Shown here: piece by piece, positions 45,701 to 64,000 of the stretch
How positions within the stretch are numbered: position 1 is the stretch's first letter
Layout: each line of letters begins with the position of its first letter
Assembly: GCA_943735955.1 (NCBI GenBank)
Contig: OX030966.1
Coordinates: 4,268,976 to 4,332,975 of the forward strand
Direction: 5' to 3'
Origin: Piscicola geometra
Taxonomy: Eukaryota > Annelida > Clitellata > Hirudinida > Piscicolidae
DNA length: 64,000 bases
Translations under genes and position numbers: made by a program
Notes under the pieces: model-generated
What the model was told of the DNA's origin: nothing
The model's database searches: none
The model's input: only the letters and a program-made list of their open reading frames with translations

Positions 45701-46879
45701 GGTTGGAGAAGGTTGGGTGGAAATGGCAGTTGGAATTTGAAAAATCGCTCAAAGTTGAACTGTTTGAAAAAGAATAGCTTTAAAGGCTTGTTAAATTTCA
45801 AAAAATTGAAAAATTTATTTTAAAACGCTTAAGATAAAATGAAAAACAACACACAAGCTTCTTCTCCTACTCTCAACCCACCCTGGTTCAGTCCACTATT
45901 TTCCACGGTGGGTTCAACTATCGAGATGGTATCGTCAACCAGGTAGTAGCAAACAGTGACTTTTCTCACTCTGTGCCTTTCTATGGCTGACTCTGGCACC
46001 ACCTCCCTGAACCAACCGTAGAACCTAAGCACCTGGATGGTGGAGAAGGAAAAGTGGCGAAAGAAAAGTTGAGGAAAAAAATATATTTCTTTTTAGAATT
46101 TTTTGAAATAATTATCGCAAAAAAATTCGTCTTTTTTTAAAACTAAGAACAATTCAAGAATTACACCAACAAACCACGAATCTCAAACCACAACTTACCT
46201 TCTTATCTAGATGCACAAAGTCTGGCAAAAATGGTTTCGGAGCGGCTGGTCTGGCTTGACCGTAGATGAGTTGAGGGTCATAGTTCAGAAGGTCGGGTAG
46301 TTCATTCAGTTTGTTGTCCATCAGTTCGTAACCTCGACCGTTCGTGTTCAGGTTTGTGACCTTCGCTTGCACATAGCCGTTCTTCAGGCCTAGAGTTTGA
46401 CTTCGGTGGTGGTTTGGTTTCTGTTTGATGGATACGGTGGCTTATTTGGGCTGTTGGAACAGTTTATTTTAGAAGCTGGAACAGTTTATTTGGGAGGTTG
46501 GAACACTTTATTTGGGGGTTTGAGCAGTTCATTTTGGTGTTTTGAGAAGTTTAGTTTGAAATTTTAGAAAGTTTATTTGTAGTTTGTTGGAAAAATTAAT
46601 GCTTGATAGTAGATTTTGACTGGTTTGTCTTAAATTTTAGTGATTCTATTTAATGGTTTGGTGTTGGTTTGTAATATTTTTGTGTTTTTACTCATAGATA
46701 AATGAGTAATTTTAAAAGGTTAAAAAACCAAGGTAGTTAATAAATAAATAAAATCAATAAGTATATTTGGAGCTTATGTGTCAATAGTTTCCTCTTTAAT
46801 TTGTACAAAAAAACAATTATGGAAATTTCACCGAGATGTTTCTGTAGGACGAGCCAGGCAAGAAAGGGAGGTTGTTCAT
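42755..46879 (-). CDS. EFHC1: EFHC1/EFHC2-like protein with three DM10 domains
   Basis: Orthologues (myoclonin family, Rib72 in algae) are microtubule inner proteins of ciliary doublets. Exons in coding order: 46879-46832, 46420-46199, 46032-45882, 45691-45555, 45216-45052, 44914-44843, 44538-44215, 43873-43769, 43521-43227, 42795-42755. They sum to 1560 nt, 519 aa plus stop. Start MNNLPFLPGSSY matches human GLPFLPGTSF, followed by HHRSQTLGLKNGY. DM10-1 (about 87-186): DKKVLRFYGWF, DDTISIVEPTVENSG, YGRVYRLFDCDKWT. DM10-2 (about 240-360): DDTVEVREVHEKN, FNRPFLLYDCDDFTKAFY. DM10-3 (about 390-505): VLRYEAVL, ISIYERQIKNSGIQGGRFL, YYTPGDFYVGAQLDVFRHRF. Human EFHC1 (640 aa) has a further EF-hand region that I could not find; the final 13-residue exon is chosen only by frame and splice sites, and the exon 8 acceptor (43873) is weak. 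EFHC1 and EFHC2 cannot be told apart with certainty. Head-to-head with SURF4. Confidence 0.9.
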
Positions 46880-47194
46880 TTTGTCTTTCAAGTTTTTTTT
46901 TCTTAATTCTCGAAAATACTGTTCGATTACCTGGTAGTCATAGAAACGACAGGTTAGCGGAATCCAAAGACATTGATTAAACGATATTTATGCGTAAATA
47001 CAGATTCTCAATTTATTTTCGATTTTTTGTTTTACATTTTTACAATTACATTGAAAAATCTTATTAGACTGAGAATAAAATCAATAAGAACATGCACTCA
47101 CACGTAGGTTAACTTTCCTCTTTAAAAACACTTTTTTGTATTCGTGTTTCCGCCGTGATAATTTTACATTTTTCGTCGTCATCGTTTTGACAGT
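46880..47194. promoter_or_regulatory. Shared upstream region of EFHC and SURF4
   Basis: Only 315 bp separate the two start codons, which point away from each other, so both 5' UTRs and core promoters must fit here unless upstream non-coding exons exist. The sequence is AT-rich with one CG-containing patch (47147-47190). I recognise no TATA box or named factor site. Confidence 0.5.
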
Positions 47195-48359
<1,165 letters not shown>

Positions 48360-49137
48360 TGGTGATGATGGTGGTGATTGTGATTATGAAGATGATGATG
48401 ATGTTGATGTGACGGTGTAGAGTGTGGAGATGATGATGATGTGTAGGTAGTCATAATGGTGATGAGGGTGTGGCCTGGTTATGAAGATGTGGTGGCATGG
48501 GAGTGGTGATGATGATGGTTGTATTGGTTTTTTAAATGGTAATGGTAGAATTATTGATTTTTACAATCGTATGATAATTATTAGGTAGACGTGGTAATGA
48601 TGATTAAAGGCTGGGAGGATGATAAATCAAAGCTGTTAGTTTGACCAATGATTAAGATGAGGGTGTATTGATAATCATGGTGGTGATAATGATCATGGAG
48701 ATAGGGTTTATTGGGTTATAGTGGCGATATATCTTGCCAATAGTGTGTGTGTCCAGTCAAACTAACCATAGTTTAAACTTGTATAATTGTCGTTGGATTT
48801 GTTTTTTATTTATCGATTTTATTTATTTGATTGTAAATTATTGTAATTGTAAAATACCGTATACATATACATACTCAAAAATATTTATTCACGTAATTAA
48901 GAATACAAATATATTATTTAATTTTTTTTTTCTTTTTCAAATTCTATTTTAATCTTTTCTCGTAGTCCGCTCGCACTACATTCCCACTGAAATCACAATA
49001 TTATATACAGTATATTACGCTTTATTTTTCAAAAGAAATTAATTTATAATTAGGTCCATCCATCCACTCTTCATTACTTCGCTAACTAATTAATTAATCA
49101 ATTATAGTATCATTAAACGCTGTTGACATTTTCTTCA
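48360..49137. other. Convergent spacer after SURF4
   Basis: 3' region of SURF4 and of the minus-strand gene that ends at 49138. GAT/GTGATG-rich just after the SURF4 stop, then AT-rich. ATTAAA near 48604 could act as a SURF4 polyadenylation signal. No gene is seen. Confidence 0.5.
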
Positions 49138-52100
49138 CTATCTAAATGCCTGCATGAATGACTTTATCCGACCAGCCGTTGGCTCCTTAAGATTGGTGTT
49201 CAGGGCGGGTTTTAAGGGTTTGTTGTAGGGTCTTGGGGGCGGCAGAGGGGTGGCACTGAAAGCTACCCTGCATTGTACCGGACTCGCGACGGTGATGTCG
49301 GTGTTGTTGTGCAGACAATTGTCTGTCGCGCGGAACTTTAGCATGCATTTGCGGTTCTGAAACTTCATTCCTGTGGTGGTGGTGTTGTCGGAGTGGGAGG
49401 ATCCTTTTGATGGAGTGATGCTGTAGTCAGGGCAGTCTATCATGCTCATCTTTATGGGCTTGCGGTTCCATCTCTGCTCTGAAAAGTCGTGTTTTTGACT
49501 ATTTGGTCCAAAGTTGAATGGTACATGAGAATTCGGTGTCGCCTTGTAGTCTGGGTACGTGCTGTTGTAGTTAGAGTTGGTGTTGTGGTTGTTGTGGCTG
49601 GTGGCACAGTTACTGTTGTAGTTGGCGTTTTGAGTGTTGCTGCCATGGTTCGTTACATGGTTGCTGTTGCAGTTGCTGTTACTCATGCGACTGTACTGGC
49701 GGTTGTTGTTTTTGCTCTTGTTGCTGTTCTTGTAGAGCTTGTCGAAGAATTTGATGGCCAGCTCGCTGTTGTCGGTGGCGGTTGGCAGCGGGGATGAAGC
49801 AGGAGTGTCCGGTGGTTCGCTGTCAGCATCGTCACTGTCGTCAGTGTGGTGCTGTGGCTTGGTGAGGTTGTTGCTCTTGAGCCAGTGCTGAAATGGCCGG
49901 ATGTCAGTCTTGGGCGGAGGCTTGTAGTTGCGCATGTTGATGTGGAAGAGTCGGTTGCTGTACGTCTCACCCTCCTCCACTTTCTTTTCTTCCTTCGTTT
50001 GGAACATTTTTTTGTACGCGTGTATCTTCTGCTCCATGCTGAGAGACTGTTCCTCCAGACTCCTGTACTCCGGGTACTGCTCCTTGAAATTGACTTCTTC
50101 GTACTGGTACGTGGGTGCTTCGTTCAAACTCTTTGGAACGACGCGTGTGTCTTCGTTCTTTTTTTCTTTCTTTCTTTTACTTTTTGGAGTTTTTGGTTTT
50201 TCATTCTCAAAACACATGTTCTTCGTGGATTTATGAGAGTGGGAAGCAGCACTTTTAGGCGTTCTTGGTTTTGTTTTCTGGGAGTGCAACCTCTCACTGG
50301 CTGTTCGTGGGGTTCTCGTCTTCTCCTCGCAGCACTGAGAACTTCTGGCGTGCCTGCTGGAAGGACGACTGGATACTTTCTTGGGCGTTTCCGGAGACTT
50401 TGGCGAGTTGTGGTTGCTTTCGGACCTATTCCTCTTTTTCCAGGCGGTCTTTTCTCTTAAAATCTCGTTTTTCAGAAAGTTCTCTTTGAGGGTGTTTTCG
50501 CCCAGCAGAGCCTTTAATAAGTTGTCTTTCACTTCGGAATCTTGCTTCTGGAAAATCGATTTCATGATTTTGTTGAAATCAATGTCTTTCTTCTGTTTCG
50601 ACATTTCGGCATACGTCTCAAAAGGCAAATAGTCCGTTGTGTCTCGTTGAATGAATGTTTTGATCTTCAGCGGTTGTTCTTCGGTCACTCTCGGACTAGA
50701 ATTGAATTCGAGCAAGGCCTGTTCCACTTCGCTCTGGAAGGGGTAGCACTTTCGCAGGATCTTGACGGTAGGTAGGGGCTCTGTCATATGGGGAGTGATG
50801 CTGGTGTCGACGTCTGCACAGGCGGTTGAAGGTCGGTAAGGACTGTCTTGTGGGGTGGCGTGTGTCAGAGGGCTTGGTGTTTGCGAGGCGCATGTGTCAG
50901 GTCTGTGGCACGACGAAGATTTAAAGATTTCTAAATGTTTCTTTCTGGTTTTTGGTTGGATTTTAATTTTAGGAGAAGGAGTCGGCTTGAAGTTCTTGCT
51001 TTCATACACAACATTATTCTGATCGATGACTGCACTGGCTCTTGAGTGATCATCTCTGCAGTGAGATACATTGCAATTCCTGGAGCCTCTAGAGCTTCTG
51101 CTGTAACACGCTTGTCGAGACCTTCCTGCCGTGTCTGGTCTGCATCCCGTCTCTGTGATCATGTCCGAATCAGAAGTGTTTCGGTCCGTCTTCCTGAGCA
51201 CTTTGGAGTGAATCTTGAAGACTTCCGTGTCTATTATATTATCTCGAGCTACGGCAGATCGTGGTGAAGTCTTCATGATTTTCTTCCGTTGATCTTCTGC
51301 CAGCCTACCAGCCCGGCTCTGACACCTGCCTCCATCTCTCGAAACACTGTGTTCTTCCTCACTCCTTGCATGCTCACACTTGTTCATTTCTTCTCCTTTG
51401 ATTTGGTTTTCATCTTCTTCCACAGCCGGGTTTTCTTTCTTTGACCAAACGGGGATTTTAGAATTCAAGAAGCGCGATTTAAACGACAACTTTTTCATTT
51501 TTAGTTTTTTGAAAACGGACTTTTTGAAACCTCCGTCGTTTCCTTCATCTCTGGGGTTTATGTCTTTAGCCGATAAAACGGTAAGTTCGTCGAAGTCGTC
51601 TTTAACCAATTCTAGCTTCTCTAGCGTTGCGTTTATTAGGTTACGGCTGTTATGGTTGTTGGTGGAGACTTTGTTATGTGGCGTGTTGTGTTGGTTGGTG
51701 GTTGAGTTGATTGATTGAGTGTTGGGCTGGTTGTTGGAAGCTCTACCCCCTTGAGAATTGTTGTTGTGGTTAATTTTGGTATCAGGTCTGTTTTCCGGGA
51801 GGGTGGCTTCATTGGACGGTGGTGGCGGCGGAAACTTGCTGTAGCAGACGGGTTTGTGTTCGTTCAATGTCTTCTGCAGTAAAACTCCCCTGCTGTGCGT
51901 GTTGTGCTCTTCCTGCTTAACAACTTCTTCAACCTCCTTCAACTCAAACGAGTCTTTTTTGAACTGGCAGCGGTTAGGCAGCATTTCAAGTTGCATTGTT
52001 GGAGGCGTGTTTTCTACCGGAATTTCTTCCTTAGGTGCTTGTGGTTCCACGACTTCTTGAACAACCTCCACGGCAACTTGCTTCTTCTTCGGAATCAGCA

Positions 52101-52867
52101 TTTCCTTCCAGTTGAGACCTTTAGATTGCAAGAGAAACTTCTTTGTCACCCTGATGCCCTGGATTTTCTTGGGGTACTGTTGGTACGATAAGAGACTACG
52201 ATCAAAAACTGGTTTTGATTTTCCATCAACTTGGGTGTTTTCATTTTTTTCTGATTGCTTTTCCACCGCTGTGTTGTTGTTCATTGAAACATTGGCATCG
52301 TCTTGGACTATTTCTTTCTTTGCTTGAGGTTCCGTTCTTTCATTTTTGGTTGCGCCATTACGCGCATCTTTGAAACATTCTCGCAAATCCTTGCTTGGGA
52401 CTTTGTTGAGAGCATTATTTATTGATTTGGAAAGTTTCAAAGCATCTTTTTCACTTGAGTCTGACTTCTTGTCATCATATTCTGTTGTAAAGAGTCCATC
52501 ATTTTCTAAATTATGATTTTCGACTTTTTCTGACTCTATATTTTCGCATATTTCTATTTTTAAATTGTCAAAAAACGTTTTTTTTTGTTTGGATACTTTT
52601 TTCTATTGAACTTTCGCCATTATTTAAATCAAAAGCATTTATTTCTTCTAAATATTCACTCTTTTTAATACTTTCTTCTGGCTCTAGACTTTCATTTTCA
52701 ATTGTTTCAGGTTTGGATTCTATTTTTGAAGTAGCTTTTTCACCCTGATCTGAATGATAGTTGTCTAAGTAGTTCTTTTTGACTTGACAGCTATATGTGA
52801 ATTTCAGTTTGGACGCACTTATTCGCCCTGGCTTAATTCGATAAAGGTGGTTTGAGTACTTTTTCAT
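49138..52867 (-). CDS. Unrecognised lysine-rich protein, about 1240 aa, frame broken at an A9 run
   Basis: I do not recognise this protein. A start at 52867 (MKKYSNHLYRIKPGRI) opens a 99-codon frame that stops at 52568. The other frame is open from before that point to the stop at 49138, more than 1100 codons without an intron. The frames overlap at nine A (minus strand; T9 at 52578-52586), and changing this run by one base would join them: an assembly error, a polymorphism, transcriptional slippage or ribosomal frameshifting could explain it. The protein is basic and mostly disordered, rich in K, E, S, N, T. Ordered-looking blocks are KKIQGIRVTKKFLLQSKGL, ALLEFNSSPRVTEEQPLKIK, YEEVNFKEQYPEYRSLEEQS with a following helical stretch, and a C-terminal PLPPPRPYNKPLKPALN. 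Asn/Thr/Ser-rich repeats lie at about 49560-49720. It is head-to-head with the CEP295-like gene. An uninterrupted frame this long in an intron-dense neighbourhood suggests one giant exon or a retrocopy. Confidence 0.75.
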
Positions 52868-53207
52868 TTCTTTAACGTGGAAAATATAACCACATATTAA
52901 GTTAATTTGACGAAAAATCTAATAATTACTTCATCAAATATTTAATAAAGCAAAAAATACACTTTAAAACATAAACTTAGTATTTATTTTGATACGGAGT
53001 ATTAAAAAATCATATTATATAAAAACATGTAAATAGATTTTTGTTTATTTCACTTTTTTTATCTATTACGTTTGCATTGAATATAATAGTATATTTAAAG
53101 TTATTTCAACTCGAATTCATTTTTGTATATTTATCTAAGATACGAAAGGCGGACTTGTTGGAACTTGAATTTTTAAAATTACGAATGCTTTTTTAATTAA
53201 ACTTTTA
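52868..53207. promoter_or_regulatory. Shared upstream region of the 49138-52867 gene and CEP295-like gene
   Basis: 340 bp of AT-rich DNA separates two divergent start codons. No named promoter element is visible. Whether it works as one bidirectional promoter is inference. Confidence 0.4.
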
Positions 53208-60650
<7,443 letters not shown>

Positions 60651-61861
60651 GTTATATATTGTAAAGTAGGCTTTATAGAAAAGTCGTTCTGGATAACTTT
60701 TCGGTTTATAAAAAAAAGCAATTTTTGAGTTTTTATTTAAAAATAATTTAAACAAGTTTTTAGAAAATATATTATAATTATAAGTGAAATTATGTTTAAT
60801 ATGTGTTTTGATCATTAAAAAATTGAAAATAAGAAAAAAACTAACCTCTTACAAGCTTTTCTTCTTTTTTGAAAAGTGCAAGTGGTCCTTCTCAATGGAG
60901 TTTTTGAACGAAATTATACTTTCATTAGTTTTTTGTTGTTGATGTATGACACTTTGATTCATGCTGGAATCAGTGAATAAATCTGGAGATAATCTTTGAA
61001 TTTGAACATCATCTTCCTTTCTATACAATCTATAACAAAACATTGAATATATTCATTTGTCTTTTTATTCTCACAATAGGACCTCTTTCACGAAAGGATT
61101 TCATAATATTCTGAGACTATTTTCAGAGAATCTTCTATTTTCCCGTTAGCAAATAAATTTATTAGTTAATTAAAAATAAGATATGTAAAAATTTGAAACC
61201 AGTATTTTTGACTGTTGAATTATCTTTATGGTTGTCAAACACTAAAGCAAAATTTTTTACTGATTTTCCAACAAGATACATCTTTTTACTTCTTTCAGAT
61301 TCATTAGCAAGCAAGTCTGGTGAATAAGTCTTGCCTGAAATAGCACCAAAATTACATCCTATATTCTTCTTTCTGTTTGGTGAAACTATGACATCGTATA
61401 AGACAAGGAGTAGCTGAATACATTTACAAACGAATCTATGAATTAACTGATGATTTCAACGCCAAACTGATGAATGAAGTGTTAATAAATCGTCAGTATT
61501 AATGCCTTTTAATTCTGGCTGGTATTTTGAACCTTTCTCTTGGTTTCCAAGTCACAAACCGATCCATTCTCACCAACAAACCACTCATCAAAGCTATACA
61601 CCAAAGTAACCTTTTTATTTCTTCTATTTCATCGAATTGTATCGTCTTAAAGGAAAGAAGAAGTTACTTAAGTTAATGGATAAAGCCGGTAAGAATCTGT
61701 CACAAATAAATTATTTTAAAAGCACCTCACTTCTTTTCCCATCACCACCAATCACCATCATCAACTGCATTTACATCATCACCACCACCACCATTAATAC
61801 CAGATCCATCTTAACCAGCAGCACATGCCTCTCGTCAATGCCACAGCAGCTGGAACACCAC
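60651..61861. other. AT-rich spacer downstream of the CEP295-like gene
   Basis: Holds the candidate minus-strand exon at 60849-61029 listed separately. A short plus-strand block near 61640-61690 (RLKGKKKLLKLMDKAG between an AAAG acceptor-like site and a GTAAGA donor-like site) could be an exon, but it cannot be joined in frame to the CEP295-like model. Confidence 0.35.
60849..61029 (-). CDS. Possible small terminal exon, unknown product
   Basis: A minus-strand open stretch from a plausible acceptor (TTTTGTTATAG at 61030 and above) to a stop at 60849. It encodes 59 residues of ordinary composition including RLSPDLFTDSSMNQSVIHQQ and a basic tail KKKKSL. No similarity is recognised and no upstream exon was found. 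It may be chance. Confidence 0.25.
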
Positions 61862-62133
61862 TTAGAACCTCCTGGAGTGACCTCTGGCAGGCGAGGGCAG
61901 GGGAGACCTTCTATTGTTGAAGGAGGAGATGTCGGCAGAGGCCTTGGTGCGCTTGGGAGGGGGACTGGGACTTGAGCGTGGGGGCGGCCTTCTGCTGGCC
62001 ATCTCTTCTCTACCGCTGCCACCAGGACCCCCCCTTCTCACTTCGGTTCCAGGGGGGTAGTCACGGGGAACCATGCGCGGAGGGGGTGAGGCGCCCCTGG
62101 TGTAGGCCGCAGCACTGCGAGATGAGTAGGAGC
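61862..62133 (-). CDS. C-terminal exon of a Pro/Arg/Ser-rich protein
   Basis: Terminal exon on the minus strand, from an acceptor (ACACAG at 62134-62139) to a TAA at 61862, entered in phase with two bases of a split codon; 90 codons. The peptide is Arg/Ser/Gly/Pro-rich: SRSAAAYTRGASPPPRM, RDYPPGTEVRRGGPGGSG, SPSPPPKRTKASADISSFNN and a final SPARGHSRRF. GC content is far above its surroundings and no stop interrupts it. Composition suggests the disordered tail of an RNA-binding or chromatin protein, but I do not recognise the family. Upstream exons were not found in the remaining 1.9 kb, so the gene probably starts beyond the window. Confidence 0.5.
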
Positions 62134-63797
62134 CTGTGTGAGTTGTGGTGGGTTAGGCATACTGCAACTTATGGGGGTGGGTGGAAGATAGGGGGCTGCC
62201 ATTCTAGTTGTGGATTATTTCATAATCATCAGCTGGTATTTTTCATTCAATCACTTTAATTTTTAATAATTGATGATTATTAAAATTAATATTACTTGAT
62301 GATTATTCACAGAGAACGAATTCTGAACAAATTATTTGAACGCCAAGGAATACTAAATCATCAACTGTCCCAAAAAAACTGATTCATTTTCTATTTTTAT
62401 CATTGAATACTGGTTTATAACGCGCAAATCTTGGTTTGGTTTTTCTTGAAACAAATTTTTTCTTTTTTTTAACATTACAAACTGTTTTCAGCATCTTAAT
62501 AATTTTTTTTTAACTAGGATCTTTTTGGTATACTTTGAATAATCTTTTAACATCATTTTATACTTTTAACAAAAATTCGTATTTTCTCGAAAAAGGTTTT
62601 ATTTATTGTCACTTTTCGGAATCACTAGCTGTATATTTGAAAGCAAATTGACCTTAAACGCATTTTCCTTCAATAAACCTGTATTAGACTTGCGATTTAT
62701 ATTTTAATAAATTGTGTAACTCTTTTTAAACTACTTTATGCAAATAATCATGTTTTTCGATTGTATGATCCCAAAAAAAATCTTTTTTTTTACTGTATTT
62801 TTCCTGTGTGGAATGCTTGTTGCTGTCATCTTGCTCTTATTTCTCTAATCGTCTCTGTTATCCTTCATTCACGTGATCTCCATCATACATTGTCGGAAAT
62901 TATTCATTGCATTCTCCTCTCAAACGACAAGCTTTGATCTTGAGTTCCATCAAGTAAATGAACTTTTTGATAATTCTTTAATCATTTCTGATCATCTCTT
63001 GCAATTCTCTATTTATTAAACTCTTCAAGTCTTCATTTTTTAGATATATTTCATATTTTTTGCTTTCTATTTTTATTAAATCCTGTTTTTTTTCCGTATT
63101 GTTTTTTAATGTTTACAGGATTTATTGTTACTTTGGAGTAGGTCTATCTCATCAATTTTTTTACGGCGTTAAAACAAACAAAAATCTTTCTTAAAGACTA
63201 CAGCAGTGCTTCCATGTCTACTCGATTAGGAATTTCATCGAAATTATCTGGTATTTATGTATTTTGAACTTCTTTAAAAAAAATTATTTTCTTATTATCT
63301 TTTACTTTAGCTGCATTTTTATTCATACTTTGCTTTTCTTACAAACAATTTAAATTTTGTATATTGATCGTACTTTTCCTTAATACTTTCAATGTTTTTA
63401 CAATTCTGTTGCCATTATTCACGCTTTTTCCCATACCTAAAACATCTTGCATGTGCCCTTTCAGACGAATGATAATCGTCTCAAAGTTCTGATGGCGAAT
63501 CTTCCTGTTACATGCCATCCAGGCCTCGACCATTCCTCTTTGTAGAAACTTTCCAAATCACCCTCTACACAACTTCCATTTTATCTGCATCATTTTATTC
63601 GGATCATCAGCTGTATTTTCTTGACTAAGAAAATAGAATTTAATCAAGAAAGTCATTCTATAAGGTTGCTTATCGTTTTGCAACTTTTGGAGACATTACA
63701 AACTGTAGTTTCTTGTTTGACTCATTGACATCACCAGCAGAGACTCTCATCAGTAAATCCTTCTTTCATGGATCTTTCGAACCATCGAGTGCACTTT
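62134..63797. other. AT-rich DNA, no supported gene
   Basis: T-rich on the plus strand. A 64-codon minus-strand open frame at 63339-63533 (GHMQDVLGMGKSVNNGNR and neighbours) has plausible composition but no splice or family support. This could be intron of the gene whose last exon is at 61862-62133, or a decayed element. Confidence 0.35.
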
Positions 63798-63799
63798 GT

Positions 63800-64000
63800 C
63801 CCACTATGTTCTTTTGGATGCACCTCCCTTTGTCACACTATGTTCTTTCGGATGCACCTCCCTTTGCCACACTATGTTCTTTTGGATGCAACTCCCTTTG
63901 TGACACTATGTTCTTTCGGATGCACCTCCCTTTGTCACTCTATGTTCTTTTGGATGCACCTCTCTTTGTCACACTATGTTCTTTTGGATGCACCTCTCTT
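63800..64000. repeat. 34-bp tandem repeat running off the window
   Basis: Six copies of a 34-bp unit built on GGATGCACCTCCCTTTGTCA followed by CACTATGTTCTTTT, with single-base variants (TTTTG/TTTCG, GTCAC/GCCAC/GTGAC). The array is cut by the window end, so its size is unknown. Confidence 0.95.

Noticed and set aside
49489..51718. Several plus-strand open frames of 70-200 codons opposite the long minus-strand gene
   Set aside because: Antisense shadows of a long continuous minus-strand frame, with no splice signals or similarity of their own.

Overview
The window is animal nuclear DNA. It carries multi-exon genes with GT-AG introns, bilaterian genes such as troponin T and an EFHC-type ciliary protein, tRNA-derived SINEs, and a very heavy load of micro- and minisatellites. 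Exons are GC-balanced and conserved, while introns and spacers are AT-rich or simple repeat. An invertebrate, most likely a spiralian such as a leech-like annelid, is my best guess. That placement is inference from style only and is weak.

I assembled gene models by hand: each intron was placed where reading frame, splice sites and conserved protein sequence agree, and the exon lengths sum to an intact frame. From left to right: (1) 1-4013, AT-rich flank with a SINE-like element and a long CTA microsatellite. (2) 4014-22031, + strand, a complete 38-exon DNA polymerase alpha catalytic subunit gene (1550 aa). (3) 23228-29306, - strand, a complete 14-exon mitochondrial acyl-CoA thioesterase of the ACOT9 type (421 aa), tail-to-tail with POLA1. 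(4) 30371-36655, - strand, a complete 13-exon troponin T gene (323 aa). (5) 36656-42754, a repeat-rich spacer with an 11-bp minisatellite, a 408-bp GT tract and a 235-bp CA tract. (6) 42755-46879, - strand, an EFHC1/2-like three-DM10 protein (519 aa as modelled, no EF-hand found). (7) 47195-48359, + strand, SURF4 (269 aa), head-to-head with the EFHC gene across 315 bp. (8) 49138-52867, - strand, an unrecognised, essentially intronless, lysine-rich protein of about 1240 aa whose frame is broken by an A9 run. (9) 53208-60650, + strand, a 12-exon CEP295-like centriolar protein, head-to-head with gene 8 across 340 bp. (10) 60651-64000, AT-rich flank with fragments of one or two minus-strand exons and a 34-bp tandem repeat running off the window edge.

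The genes do not form one pathway. They cover replication, mitochondrial lipid metabolism, muscle contraction, cilia and centrioles, and ER export. The most unusual property is shared by many introns. They begin with G/T-rich simple repeats at the donor and end with the complementary C/A-rich repeats at the acceptor, often without a U-rich polypyrimidine tract. Several large minisatellites are repeats of splice-site-like sequence lying directly against an exon. This suggests that paired repeats bring intron ends together, and is the leading candidate for something new here.
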